A stretch of DNA of 64,000 nucleotides from Fusarium oxysporum f. sp. lycopersici 4287 (GCF_000149955.1 NW_017264852.1:1-64000); one strand, 5' to 3'; counted from the stretch's first letter, positions 1 through 12,007 are shown. The notes: generated by a model not told the origin, from the letters alone. Made by a program: numbers and translations.

Positions 1-1331
1 GGAATAAAATAAAGAGATCGGAACGGCGCATATAAATTTTAGGCTACACATCAGCATCACTACTAACGGCCGGCGAACTTTGTGTTCCAATCCCCGAAGG
101 AATAGGTGCAGAATCACCCATCTTCCCTTCGCTGGCACATCACTTGTAGTGTGCTTACCGTGTACGATAGGGATTGAATCAGATCCTTCAAGTAACGCGT
201 AACTGAATAATATTCTCAAGCCCCCTTCATAGCCTGTCTCTCTTATTCAAGTTATTTTTAAACCTTTATTTACAGCCCGTACAGTACCATAACTAACCCA
301 GGCGGCAACGCCTCCAACAAATCAAGTCTCTAAAGATCCGTAGAAGGCGGAATAATAGCCGAATCGAGTAACCGCAGATTAAGTGTATCTGAATATTGAC
401 AGCATAACATCTGTATTTGTCATTGAGATAATTAGTGCAGTATCGATATGCTGGACCACAAAGTAGGGTAGCATAACAACCAGCCCGCCTTTTATTATTT
501 CATTAATATCAACTAGAACCAGAAACTTGATACACTAACCTACGAAGTATGCTAATCCCATTGTAAATTTGACGTCAATGGTCGAAACCAGCCGGGCCGC
601 TTAAGCTTCAGCTTAAAATCCATCATAGACTATATACTCTTAGCTTAGCTGTATATCAAGAGATCGGAGTCCTTACATTAACCTACGAGTCTAGACTTTG
701 CCTAAAACTCTAGAGAATAGGTGATATTTCTTCTCTGATGAGGCCATACTGTGTGTAAATCACTACCAATATTTCTCCTTCGAGTTATGGAGTCCCTATT
801 ACCTGGCGCTACTCACGAACTTCCTTTACTCGAAACTAGTGCTGGGAAGATTAGCCCTAGGGAGTGGCAGACGTAGAGAAACATGGCGAGATCAGCTTTA
901 GAGGGTTACCATAACAATCGCAACAACCATACTAACACCCTGACTGAACGACTCATCGGAGCACCTTAAAAGAAAGGAAAATGGAAAAGCAAAGATAGAA
1001 ACCGTAAAAGGCGGTTGCTTAGCTTAGGTCTCAGGTTAGCAGCGATCCCGATCCAGAAGATAATCGAAGGATGATTTCAGCCAACCAGTTATAATTTAAT
1101 TCGGACCAGGTGTCTCCAATCGCGCAGAATGCAACAATATTACTAAATACTACATCCCACGGCTTAAAGGCAGCTAAGTTCTAGCAGGGATGAGAATCAG
1201 TAACATTTATACCAGTACTATAAAGTAAAATGATTTTCCAGCTAAAAATGTAGCCAGCCAACATGGTGATTCAATGCCATCTCTGTCAACTTGACCAGTC
1301 ATACTATCATGGTAAAACTTTGAAACCGATA
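1..1331. other. Intergenic, nothing recognised
   Basis: No open frame of useful length and no recognisable protein similarity on either strand. Base composition is moderately AT-rich and I see no tandem or inverted repeat of note. It lies downstream of the 3' end of the broken alcohol dehydrogenase. Confidence 0.6.
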
Positions 1332-2449
1332 TCACTTGCTTGTATCAACGACATACCGACCCACAATCTCATCCTTAAGCATCATATCATAGACATCCTG
1401 TAGATGACTCAAACCAATAAGCTTGTGTGGCGCTTTAATCTGGCCAAGTCGGAAGAATTCGATAGCCTCGGCTGCGTCCTGGCGATTCCCCACATAACTA
1501 CCTTTGATGTTGACCATGCGAACGACAGTGGCGAAGATTGGTGCTTTGAGATATGCATAGCCCGGCATACCAATACAAACAACACTGCCGTGTGATCGAA
1601 CATATTTGTATGCCTGCTGGAATGGCACCTCGTGGGTTGCGAGCACGAGGACAGCGTGGGGCCCGAACCCGTCGGGGACTGCGGCCCTAACATCAGCGGC
1701 AATATCTGAGGACTCTTGGAAGTCGATAAAAGCTGCTGCACCCAGATCTTTGCAAACCTTGGATTTATCGTTCCCTGCGTCGATTGCAATGCTGTGGACA
1801 CCCATGGCCTTAGCGTACTGTAGAGCGACGCATCCGAGGCCACCGCCTGCACCAACTATGGCGACATATTGCCCCGGACGAACACCAGATTCTTTAAGCC
1901 CCTTGTAAACGGTGAGTCCTGCGCAAAGGATCGGACAAACGTCTTCCAGGCTACACTCGCTAGGGATTCGGGTGATGTGTGCCGCCTTGGCAATAGCATA
2001 TTGCTGGAAAGTGCCGTCGACTGTATAGCCGGAGAGGAGATCCTGAGGACAGAGCTGCTCATCGCCTTGTAAGCAGAAAGTGCAGTTTAAACAAGAGCCA
2101 TTTAACCACTTGACCCCAACGTAGTCACCAATCTCTATGTTCATGACAAGCTCACCCTTGGCGACCACGAAACCAGCGCCTTCGTGACCACCAACTAGAG
2201 TTCCTCTTTAGTGGCCAATCACCCATTATAGCGTGTAAGTCGGTATGACAGACTCCGGAATACTTCACATTAACCAAGACCTCATCAGGACCTGGCATAT
2301 GTACGGGAATTTTCTTATAAACAACCACTGTTAACCGATATTAATATCTAGCGAACCCAAGTTTGAAATACAAAGAGGAGACACATACGGCCGCCGGGCT
2401 TTTCGAGTACTTGCGCCCATTGCTCCTCTGGGATTGCAATAACAGGCAT
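1332..2449 (-). pseudogene. Zinc-dependent alcohol dehydrogenase, frameshifted
   Basis: Medium-chain zinc alcohol dehydrogenase of the fungal ADH1 type, which interconverts ethanol and acetaldehyde with NAD. Exon 1 is 2449-2389 and starts with a clear ATG; a 61-bp GT-AG intron (2388-2328) follows, then exon 2 reads through the catalytic zinc region (VCHTDLHA). At about 2200-2212 the frame is lost: upstream reads GDWPLK and the expected LVGGHEGAG continues one frame over, with no splice sites to explain it. The rest is well kept: the four structural-zinc cysteines (CLNCTFC then a fourth Cys), the third catalytic zinc Cys (LCAG), the Rossmann glycines (GAGGGLG) and the normal C-terminus DTSK. 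So it is either a recent pseudogene or a single-base assembly error. Family identity is certain; inactivation is inferred from one indel. Confidence 0.85.
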
Positions 2450-5238
2450 GGTTGGTAGTATATTCGGAATAAAAATCAGCAAGGGTAAGCCGGCTCAGCA
2501 TCTATGCGTCAATACGCGCCAGGAATTCAAGGCAACTTGCCACTTTTAATAGTAGCTTCGACACATAACAGGAACCCCGGAACTCACTGATATGTTCCAC
2601 AAAGCTGTGCTGGATTAAATTAAACACGGAAGGTATCATATGATTGATGGCTAGCCATAAAGTTAAAATGCAGCCATATCACTTCAACCATGTGATACAA
2701 ACTCTGATTACTGGATTTAAGTTGAGCCACAAAAGCTTGTACTAGCATCACAGGTGACAGTTCGTGAGGTCATGATTACTCGGTGTTGGTGAACAACCAG
2801 GCCTTATGCTTTTCATCTGTTCGTTCTGATATGTGCATGCTCCGATGGCATGAAGTGTGATACGCACAAGGTACAGATATTAGGTTGCCCCAGGTACTAT
2901 GGACCAATGCAACCTGAATGGAATGTATGGCTGCAGGGTAACCAACGGACGGTATCACTATTTGCCATACCTTCTAAGCATATCGCGCTATATAACAAGA
3001 ACAGTCAATTTAAGAATGAATCTATCTGATGATTGGAATAGCTTACCAGATTACAGGCGCGCCGGGCCAGTCCCAATGTTCTCCGGGGCCCTCGATTTCC
3101 AAATCTGATGTTACTTGCTTGTAAGTCTGCAGTGGAGCTACTGAGTCTAGCTATTGCCAGTTGCTAACCTCGTACCTTGTGCTACTCGATGATTGTACGC
3201 TCTCTGACTGCGCTGAGCTCGCGAGTGGGTTGTTACTAAGGGTTCTGAAATTATACATTCTTGATATTAGCTCTGGTACCATAAGCTCTTATTTGTCGAC
3301 CAAGGCACGACATACTTATATATGAGAAGGCTATATAAGATAAGAAAAACCATGATAATGGTGATGATAGGAAGTCATTGGATGCCCTGAAGTTTGGTCG
3401 TTTTGACTTGATGGGGTATTATTTAATATCGTCGTGATTGCTTAATGGTTTCTTTATCAGACTACTTAACCTATTATTCCAAAATGCACGAAGCGTATAA
3501 CTGCAGGATTTATATTATAAATCACTTCGTGCCTATATCAGGCATACGTATCTTGGACTTCTCGTTGGTATTCTTGCGCTGTGACCATGGTCCGCCATCG
3601 GCCTTGGCCTGTTGTGGTCTGATCTGGAAAGTTTATGTCCAGGGATCCATGGACTCCTTATCTTCGTATATGATCTTATACTCTTCCTTCTGGGTCAATT
3701 ATGCCCCTAACTCCAAAAGCCTTACCCATACACAATCAGCCGCCACTTGTCGCCAGAAGAGTTGTTATCGCAAAGCTAAGTCGCTCGAAGACTGCCCTTC
3801 GCTACCCACTCAAGCCATCAAGTTAATAGTTGCAATGCTTACAGTCCTGATAGTGATCGTCGGCGCTGCGACTCCACCAGTAAAGACACAAGCAACCTTC
3901 CACTTTTTGCAAGCGCACATTGATAGCCACACCGTAGCCAACTAAAGTTTTGTTGGCTTGGGCGGAAGGCTCAGGCCCGGGAAGTAGCCTAAGCAAACTG
4001 TCTGATCTATAGATACATAGGGACAAGTCGATCTGTCAATCAGACACTTTGCGGTGAAAACACCCAAGAATGCGGCTTATGAAAGTGAAAGCAAAAGCTT
4101 AACCATAAGACCTTAACTACATATCAGAAAAATACAAATCTAACTGAAAACCAGGATTAATACTATCAGTAACAAAACGGTCCTTCTTGGGAATCTTGAT
4201 TAAGTACCGCTGTTTAATATCCTTGATAAGATCTCTGCATAGTATTACACAGAGTAACATTTTCATATTAATAAGTGAAATTTGTTTTAGAAAGGATTCG
4301 GTTTCACGTTAAGCAAAATCTAAAGACCTTGTTCCTCAGTAAAATAGGGTTTGTTATTATTTCAGGTCCTGAATAAGGACCTCACTACTATTTAGTTGAA
4401 ATATAGAGCCTAGGAAAAAGGCGAGAATTCGACACGTCTTGTTTCTCTTCTTGGCAAGATATTTATCGATTAAAATGCAGTTGAAGTCTATGCCGCAATC
4501 TTCCCTATTTAACCTTTGCACTTTGAGGCCCAGGCATTAGAATACTTTGCTTTGTCCTCTTGTCTCATTTAATGCCCGCATAAAATCCCGCTGGTTACAT
4601 TCACGGATTTTCAATCAAGGTCTTCTTCGGCAGATCATTGTAATTATGCTTCCCATCTTGTTTTATACTATGCGATTGAACTGCGATTTCTTGGCTTACA
4701 GTTGTGTCTTTGCTTCGGTTCCTTGTTGTCTACTGCAGATGAATTTGGTTCTGGAAGTATAAGCATCTGTAGGTTTTGTTTCCTTCTTCTTTTCTTTTCT
4801 TTTTTCTTTTCTTGCTAACAGGATAACAAGGATTGGGCAAGCACTAGACTACCAGGATCGTCAAGGAGTCACTTAGAACTATATACTAAGCAGGTTATTC
4901 AGAATTTATGTGGTAGGATTAAAATTTTAGTGGTGCGTTAGCTGGGGGTGTCCATGGAGTGGTCTTGGATGCTGTATGGGGCAACATTTGCGTCAGGGGC
5001 GTATGGCATATTACCAAAGAGGGCTCGTTAAGCTTCCAGTCAGTTTAATGAAGAGATATATTATTAACAATTCGCAAAGGTTAAGATATGCATTATTTTA
5101 CATCTATTCTCACCGCTTTCGAAGTCCTCATGATACAGGCGTTATAAATATTATCCTGATTTTAGTGAAGAATTTCTTCATGTATTACCTTACTAAGAAG
5201 GCTTTCTCGCGTATAACTGAGGTGGGGCAATATGTTTA
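2450..5238. other. Long gene-poor stretch
   Basis: No gene I can support. An open frame of 166 codons at 3445-3945 on the plus strand has no recognisable domain and overlaps a minus-strand frame at 3823-4026; neither looks constrained. A pyrimidine-rich run lies at about 4782-4813. Confidence 0.5.
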
Positions 5239-5622
5239 ATGGAGCCTCAACTTGGTCGAGGGGATAACACGACAGGCCAGATATCTATGAATATAAGAGA
5301 TTTAGAGGATGAGATAAGAGTGACTACACTGTCAAATAAGCGTAAACTTCCACTGCTGAAATCAGAAACATGGTTATTAGGGCAAAACGTTACTGCAAAC
5401 ATCTTGATTAAACAGAACATCAGACAGCTTGCTGCATCTGACAAACCCATCGCGACGCCTGGGGATACTGACCCGTTGTATTATATCTTCCGGATCACAA
5501 TAGATTACGACTCTGATCGCGTGTTCTTTAATGAAATCAAAGGCGCTTGCCTCGAACATGCCGACGTATTGGTGGCTGTAGCAAAGAAACAGCAAGATAC
5601 GGTTGTAAGACGTCTCGATTAG
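5239..5622 (+). CDS. Hypothetical protein, 127 aa
   Basis: An ATG-initiated open frame of 127 codons. I do not recognise the family. The predicted protein is soluble, has no signal peptide or membrane segment, no cysteine pattern, and ends with a charged stretch. It lies alone in a gene-poor stretch. Two antisense open frames overlap it, so coding status rests on length alone. It could be a remnant of a longer decayed gene, since the surrounding sequence shows no splice-supported extension. Confidence 0.3.
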   Translation: MEPQLGRGDNTTGQISMNIRDLEDEIRVTTLSNKRKLPLLKSETWLLGQNVTANILIKQNIRQLAASDKPIATPGDTDPLYYIFRITIDYDSDRVFFNEIKGACLEHADVLVAVAKKQQDTVVRRLD

Positions 5623-6669
5623 GTAGATCCTCATATTACCAGTCTCTTTTGCTTTCTGCTGTCTTTTCTTGGCAGAATCAATGCATTGAAATTATTTAGT
5701 TTAGTTCTGCCACCCGCCCCGTGCATAGATTCAGATCATGGAGAGATGTCGAGTTTTGGTGATAATTTGGGAGTGGTCATCAGCAACTGTGGAGTTGGAA
5801 ACAAGTTCATGGTGAATCCCCCTGAAACACCTACAGTTCACAGGAGTGCTTCTCCTCAGCCTTAGGCGCCTCCAACATATAAATCATCCCGAGTCATAAG
5901 TAGCCAATAGCAATAATTAAATAGGCACAGTTATTCTCCATCCCCGAAAGTCTCAATCACCGAATCATTTGCATGTTTCCCCTGTTTTCCAACTTCAATC
6001 TCACATACCACTTCACCAACGAGATGCGATCATCCTTAAGCTATTAATGGAAAATATTACCAAACTGGTCATTCGGGTCCATTCCCTTCCGCATCGTCCC
6101 TGCCACAATTTTCATGGCCAAAGGCCTCGGAAACCTGGGAACGTAGCACCCATTGGAACCAGATGAATTCGTTGCACCATGTACGCGCAGTGACGAAAGC
6201 AACCTGTACGTAGACGTATATGTTATTATTACGGCGGTGTTGGTGGTGTAATCAGCCATAAGCAAATAACTGAGGTACTGTTAGGTTACCGCACCGTGCC
6301 TCTGATAAGATTCGTGGAAGTATGGATTCCCTGATTGAACGGATCTGGGTTGTTGGCGGGCTGGTCGTGGCTGATGCCATCGTCGTCATCGTTAATCAGA
6401 ACTTGCGTAAAGCGGGGTCCTGGAAACCTAGGCGCGCTCAATAAACAAAAAGGTATTCTTAGTATTTATATTAGTTGTGCGCTAAGAAAGTAAGAAACCA
6501 GGGTCAGGTGGTTGTCCCATGCGGCGTGCGGGCGATGCCCCGGTTTGTTCGGAAAGCCGGACCCTGGGCTTCTACAGGATACGGGGCTGAATTGCCTTGT
6601 TAAAAGCAACTTGGGTACCTTGGGGCTGCAAAAGCATCAATCTGGTGGTTGGAACAGCTCTCTAGAACC
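5623..6669. other. Intergenic region upstream of the LDH-like gene
   Basis: No gene seen. One copy of the recurrent 9-mer TCAGATCAT is at 5731-5739. A GC-rich patch at about 6510-6600 with CGG/CCG spaced repeats lies just upstream of the dehydrogenase start and may hold its promoter; that is inference. Confidence 0.45.
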
Positions 6670-7710
6670 ATGAATTTGGTTTCTCAGATCGCAATTGTCG
6701 GCGTGGGCCAGGTCGGAGGCGCCGCAGCATACTCCATCATCCTTACCTCTTTTGTGAGCGAATTACTCCTCGTCGACATCGATATCGATTTGAGAGACGG
6801 CCAAGTCCGTGACCTTTCAGACGTGGCCTATAGTTGTAACAGCAGCACGCGCGTGCGAGCGGCCTCACACCATGAGGCAGCCAAGGCCGACATTGTGGTC
6901 ATCACAGCTGGATCCAAGCACATGATAGGTAAGCGGTCAAAGAGGAAAATCCTGTTTGCTTGCTGTGATTAAGCGCTTCATGTTCTCTAGGCCAAACAAC
7001 CATCGACTATACATCCCGGAACATGTCAATTGTTCGGGAAGTAGTTGAGACAATGAAGCCGTTCAGATCAGACACAATCCTGCTTGTCGTGTCAAACCCT
7101 GTCGACCTGCTCACGTCCCTCGCTCATGAAATCTCCGGACTTCCGACATCTCAAGTCTTGGGCTCAGGCACATTCCTAGACTCGGTGCGGCTCCGTGGGC
7201 TCATGGCCATGCGGGCTGGAGTGAGTGCATATGGATCTTGCGATCTTTGAACTTGGGCTAATGGAGTTCTAGATTGCGGCTAATTCGATAGATATCCACG
7301 TGTTGGGCGTACATGGAAACTCCCAGGTTGTAGCATGGTCAGCGGCAACAGTTGCTGGCGTCCCCATTAACACATCAATCCCCCCCAACATTCTTGACCG
7401 TGTCGAGCTTGCGGATGAATGCAAGCATTGGTCGCAGAGCATAATCAGAGCTAAGGGTTCGACTCCCTTTGGGCTTGGCTCTATTGTGTCCAGTTTGTGT
7501 GCGTCTATCTTCTTGGACAAGCGCAATGTTCGTCCCGTCAGCCATTTCCAACCTGACTTTGGTTGCTATTTCAGCTTGCCCGCTGTCATCGGGAAGAAGG
7601 GAGTTATGAGTACTATTCAGATGACGTTGGATAGTGACGAGGAGGCACATATAGCTAAGTCAGCGAAGGAACTGAGCGAAACTATTGACTGGATCAATCG
7701 GAATTATTAA
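6670..7710 (+). CDS. L-lactate dehydrogenase-like protein with altered active-site loop
   Basis: NAD-dependent LDH/MDH-superfamily protein. Three exons (6670-6928, 6991-7220, 7273-7710) join in phase through GT-AG introns to give 308 residues, a normal LDH length. I start at ATG 6670; the frame extends upstream only with a TTG. Visible motifs are the Rossmann glycines GVGQVG (residues 11-16), SNPVD, the DSVR segment holding the Asp of the catalytic pair and the substrate-carboxylate Arg, and VHGNSQ with the catalytic His. The mobile loop reads AGSKHMIGQTTIDY: where LDH and MDH have Arg at position 109 (family numbering, as in GETRL) there is Thr, and position 102 is His rather than Gln or Arg. 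The usual GEHGDS around the His is GVHGNS. It may act on another substrate or be a weak enzyme. Fungal LDH-like genes of this bacterial type are known; substrate here is unknown. Confidence 0.85.
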
Positions 7711-7839
7711 GCCAAGAATGCCGTGGGCAGATTGGGCTTTTATTATCTGCTAGGCAATCTGGTATACAGCGGCCACTTGCGTCAGACTTGATTAGTAATG
7801 TAATCTTTTTTTTTTTTTTAAACTTGAAAATAAACAAAT

Positions 7840-8058
7840 TTATTCAGTCCAAGTTTCGGCATCACTATCAGCCAGCTCTCCTAAGTCCTCAGGTTTATAG
7901 CGCAGCGTGCCCAAGACCCTGAAGGCGGAGTTTTTGGCGGCTTCGAGGGTAGCATTAGTGCCGGGGATATAGATGGATTGCTTAGCTCCAGAAGGGTCGA
8001 CGTGGTAATCGATGACCGTCAGAATAATGTGGTACAGTAGCTCTGGACTATTCGACAT
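7840..8058 (-). CDS. Small hypothetical protein, 72 aa
   Basis: ATG-initiated open frame convergent with the LDH-like gene, 130 bp away. The protein (start MSNSPELLYH, end DAETWTE) resembles, from memory, the N-terminal two-thirds of a small conserved fungal family of unknown function of about 90 residues, with a valine-rich strand, a pattern of helix-forming alanines and a C-terminal Trp. The expected tail after the Trp is missing, so it may be truncated. A run of 14 T lies just beyond its 3' end. No function is proposed. Confidence 0.4.
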   Translation of the reverse strand: MSNSPELLYHIILTVIDYHVDPSGAKQSIYIPGTNATLEAAKNSAFRVLGTLRYKPEDLGELADSDAETWTE

Positions 8059-9412
8059 GATGAAGAATATGTAACCTCGGCTGTTGGTCAGTGTAAGGAT
8101 ATTTGAGTTATGTGTTTGTATATGTGATGTAGTTTTTATGAGGAAAATGTTATCCTGTTTCTAATGCTCGTGGTGGGTGATATATGCTCATTATCAGGTA
8201 TACCTTTTATGTCTCAAGAACCTAATCCTATGGATTTCCCAACTTGTTGTTCTTATTACATCATTTCTGATCATATAAGCAAGTTTAAAAAGCAGATCAT
8301 ACATTCTGTATAGTCATATGCCAAGAGCGGGGGCATTAACGCAACTCAGATAATGTGTAGTTTTTTTTTTTTTTTTTTGGTACATTCTATCAACGCATCA
8401 ACCCCAGCCAGTACGTTGCCACTGTCAGCCTGGTGAGTCCCAGATCTCGTCATAGGCAAGATTTATGCCTTTCTGGGGCACATGTTCTTGGTATTACTGG
8501 CTGACTACATAGCGAAACCCTGGTTAGCTGGTGTTTATCCAGAACAAAAAGGTAGGTTTCTCGCCCATGCCAGTGTCTAACTAAGTTTTGGACTCGAGAT
8601 GTACTTAGGGATGGGGATTCGAGACTTCGGCCTATTTGACTCATGTTCGAGGATGATGTGGTGAGATGGCGAGGCAATGGAACAGACCATGTCCATCAGA
8701 TCATAGGGCGGATCCAGCCGAGAGCACAACACCACGAAATGAACCCAAGCTAAGAATGCAAGGTCAGAGGAGACCGTCAATCTCGACGAGTTTTAGGTCT
8801 TTAAGCCGCTCTTATCCGATGCTTGTCTTAATCTGATCTTGGAGAAGAAGCGTGGCGAAAAGGAGATTAAAATGGTCAATGGTGACTAATACACGCTACA
8901 CGCATGTGCCCACGTCAAGGCAGACGAGCCGTTTTCGTGNNNNNNNNNNNNNNNNNNNNNNNNNNNNNNNNNNNNNNNNNNNNNNNNNNNNNNNNNNNNN
9001 NNNNNNNNNNNNNNNNNNNNNNNNNNNNNNNNNNNNNNNNNNNNNNNNNNNNNNNNNNNNNNNNNNNNNNNNNNNNNNNNNNNNNNNNNNNNNNNNNNNN
9101 NNNNNTAGTAACCAAGAATGACCAACATCCATATCAGATACTCTCCAGGTAGAGGTTTGAATTTAGATACACAACGCAATTGAACTACTAGAGACGAATC
9201 GAGAAGGGAAACCAGACTTTGGGAAATGTGTTGATGCTGAAAGGCCGTTTTAAGAATGACAGAGTTATGGCTCATTTCGTAATTGAGCTGGCTTATCTTG
9301 TATTGACAATCACTTAGAGAGAGCGTACTTGAACTGGGAGCAAGCTAACATCGCGGAGTACTTATACATTTCACAATCACATATCAGGAATACAATATAA
9401 TGCAGTCAAGTT
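8059..9412. other. Intergenic region with poly-T tract and sequence gap
   Basis: No gene seen. An uninterrupted run of 18 T at 8361-8378 could be the poly-A tail of a minus-strand retroposed copy, but no body is recognisable. TCAGATCAT occurs at 8696-8704. The gap 8940-9105 is within this stretch. Confidence 0.5.
8940..9105. other. Assembly gap (166 N)
   Basis: Run of unknown bases. Open frames reported across it are artefacts. Confidence 0.99.
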
Positions 9413-9878
9413 TCATCTCCCCGTGCGATATTGTCTTTGTAGTTGAGCCCCCAATAAGTCCTGAGTTTCGCGGAAAACACTCTCCAGCGAGTGCTTGAAA
9501 CCCAATGGCGGATTTCCAGGCTCGCCCTTGTGCAGAATCTCGATCTCTCCCACGTACCACTCACGGTGACTCGGCACCCCGACTACGCATGCGTATATCT
9601 GACCGCCGCCGTCCTTGTATGTCACGACCTCCATTTGGTGCATTGGGTATAACACCCGCAGGTTCGCTGGGGGGTTAGAGCTTAGCAACCTGGCCGGGGA
9701 AAGCGGACGTACCTTCTATCAAGGTCTGCAAGGCTGCAGCCTCACTGTAAATACTTGTTGTCATGAAGACGATGCGTTTGTCTTTAGCTTTGAGGTGGAA
9801 GGTAAGTGACCTCTTATTGGCCGGTGGACAACTCACTTGTTTATCCTGAGCTAGGAATATCGGGGGATTATTCAGCAC
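9413..9878 (-). CDS. Hypothetical protein, two exons, 5' end unresolved
   Basis: Two open frames on the minus strand join through a 46-bp intron (9712-9667) with a GTACGT donor, a CTCTAAC branch-like sequence and a CCCAG acceptor. The junction is in phase (exon 1 ends one base into a codon), giving about 139 residues ending QRQYRTGR. The conserved-looking core contains two hydrophobic strands and a WYVGEIE segment. No known domain is recognised and no signal peptide or membrane helix is visible. The open frame begins with GTG at 9878; the true start is either an internal ATG at about 9766 or in an unseen upstream exon. Splicing evidence makes it more credible than a chance frame. Confidence 0.5.
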
Positions 9879-10399
9879 CGTTTGATATGTCTAGCCTAGT
9901 CCGATGTAGTTACCCTTACTCCACAGAAATATTCGGGCTTGGCCGACAGCCGACGTGGACGCCTTAAATCTTGACTTCGGTCAGTCATACTCATCTGAGA
10001 TGTATGTTTCACTCACACTTGGGTTATACGATTGCTTTGGTGGAGATCAAGCCACTAATATGTGAGCAACTCATCGTATTATATGATCGAGCGTCAACTA
10101 TAAGACCCAAGGATATTGTGCTCAACCTGGGGGCGCTATAGGACCGTGGCATCACTATGACCTCACCCAAGGAGTCAAGCACGACACCTGATGCCATAGG
10201 CTACAAAGTTAGGCTGATATGATTTGTGGGTGAACAACACACCTGTTAGATTGGTGGCTGGGAATGGGCTCCGCTTTCCTTTATGGCAATATTATCATTG
10301 TATCCAGAAAAGGAGGGGGAATTGAACCATAACATTGTCACATTCTAGCCCGCACTTTTTGATACACTCATCCAATCGTATTCGTGCGTATCTAACAGG

Positions 10400-11130
10400 A
10401 GTCTGCCCCCCACAAGTATCCACTCCGATAATATCTGGAACTTTGATGGGACCGGCTTTATGATGGGCGTTTTCTCAATCAGTATGGTCATTACATATAT
10501 AGAGAGGCATGGACGACCTATAAATTTACAAGCTAGAAAGCGGGAATGGGTTACGGTAATCCAAGCGATTTATGCGGCAGGCTGGGCTATCGAGCCGTTT
10601 ATCGTTGTTGCAGGCCAAAATCACCTTCAGAATTAGTACCAAGAATGCAACATTCCGGGCGATTAGGCTATCGCAACGACCCAAAATTGCTAGACAGATA
10701 ACAATTCAGGTCTCAAGTAGGTAAAACACTTGAACTAATATTTATTAAAGCAAGCAATTGGTATCTATCGTCTTCTAATCCTCGATGGCTACCAAAGTCA
10801 ACATTCTGTCGACGTTGAGCTATATTAAGGAGAATAGTAATATTACACTTTATATGCCGGCACATATGTCTCGCCTACTTCAGCCTCTTGGCTTCAGGTG
10901 CTTTAGGCCCTTAAGAGGGATTATATTCGAGAAATAGAGCATATGATGAAAAGCTCTATAACCTTTCGTCGGAGACTTAGTTTGGATCTGCCTGATAGGA
11001 ACGAAGTGAAAAAAACATATTAACTTCATTGTTAGTTTGTGATATGCTAGGCAGTTCAGAACTAATTGATTAGATGGTTAGATGTAAGGTTGAGGGATTT
11101 CTGTCCTGCACACTTAACTAACCCGCACAC
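10400..11130 (+). mobile_element. Fot1/pogo-like DNA transposase relic
   Basis: Translation in one frame gives a clear DDE_1 (Fot1/Pot/pogo) transposase signature: NFDGTGFMMG around the first catalytic Asp, then REWVTVIQA, GWAIEPFIVVAGQNH, and LLILDG holding the second catalytic Asp, followed by SRLLQPLG. Stops interrupt it at 10634, 10664, 10691, 10718, 10736, 10826, 10835 and 10838, several at positions where the family has Trp, and the frame shifts near 10853. A C-terminal piece (WLDVRLR) is readable near 11075. The first motif has Gly where the family has Glu. The N-terminal DNA-binding half is not readable and I did not find terminal inverted repeats. This is a dead, C-to-T mutated copy. 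Confidence 0.85.
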
Positions 11131-11431
11131 TTATCTTGTACGTTACTCTATAAGTTATATATATCAGGATATCAAAGCTGTAAATATGACTTTGTTGATT
11201 GCCTGCTCGCGACCAGTGATAGTCTACCGCTTTCAAGACCATAGATCGCGCTTCGAAAAGTACCTTTTTGAATATGTTTTTCATCATGATAAAAGTTAAA
11301 AGTCGTGGACTAATTGCTCTTAAAATCATCTGATGGCCCTGAACAAAAATGATTTTCATCTCAGATCACACGGTCACCATGACAAGGTTTCCATGCCGTG
11401 CCCATATTGTAAATTGCTTGCCTTGTGTCCA

Positions 11432-12007
11432 TCATGATACATAATAGCCGCCCCTTCTCTTATTCAGTATAACCTCAAGCTTTCCTTCTAACTCGAGGAT
11501 GTGATTCCTTGCCATATCCAATACTTGCCCTCTGCTAAGAACCTGGCCAAGGTTGGCTGCCGTATCCCTGTCAGCAAGGCTAAGTGCCTGCGCCGCTGGC
11601 AGAACTGCGAGAAGCCTTTCAAATTGCGTCTTGAGTCGGGCACGGTAATGTTTCTCGACAAGGTTATGGCTTGCTCGGGCGTGTGCTTGATTGCTGGGAG
11701 CTGCGCCACGACGCTTGCGATTCTTTGAATCACGCGATGCTGATCGAAGTTGAACGTCGGGAGCAGGAAGTGAAATACTCTTGCTGGGGGTTTGTTGATC
11801 CGATGGGCTACTCTCCTGTTCAGGAAGAGTCAATGGCCCACTCGTTGCCTCCCTCAGCGGTTCTTTGTTGGTATCGGGGCAGATATAGTCAAGGTTCATC
11901 TCAAGACTTGGTTGGTAGGTCGTAAAGAGATCGGCTTCCAGTAAATCAGAAAGCCAAGATGACCCGAATGTGTTGTTAAGGTGCTCAGAAGTCAAATTCT
12001 CATTCAT
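11432..12007 (-). CDS. bHLH transcription factor, SREBP-like
   Basis: A 191-residue single-exon protein with a basic helix-loop-helix domain at about residues 108-177. The basic region reads HNLVEKHYRARL: His114, Glu118 and Arg122 are E-box contacts, and Tyr121 in place of the usual Arg is the hallmark of SREBP-type bHLH factors, which bind both E-box and sterol-regulatory elements. The loop is long and helix 2 (GQVLDMARNHILELE) leads into a short helical tail without a full leucine zipper. There are no membrane helices, so it is not a membrane-anchored SREBP but a small soluble factor of the type often seen in fungi near metabolic genes. Residues 60-105 are Ser/Pro/basic-rich. The ATG at 12007 is the first in frame. 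Targets are unknown; it stands alone. Confidence 0.85.
   Translation of the reverse strand: MNENLTSEHLNNTFGSSWLSDLLEADLFTTYQPSLEMNLDYICPDTNKEPLREATSGPLTLPEQESSPSDQQTPSKSISLPAPDVQLRSASRDSKNRKRRGAAPSNQAHARASHNLVEKHYRARLKTQFERLLAVLPAAQALSLADRDTAANLGQVLSRGQVLDMARNHILELEGKLEVILNKRRGGYYVS

Noticed and set aside
3445..3945. 166-codon plus-strand frame
   Set aside because: No domain, start context or splice support, and a minus-strand frame overlaps it; length alone is not enough in a 2.8-kb gene-poor stretch.
7449..7472. GGTTCGACTCC, matching a tRNA B-box
   Set aside because: It lies inside the coding sequence of LDH-like exon 3, and no A-box, acceptor stem or anticodon arm fits around it.
8852..9275. 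Several open frames spanning the run of N
   Set aside because: Unknown bases create artificial open frames.
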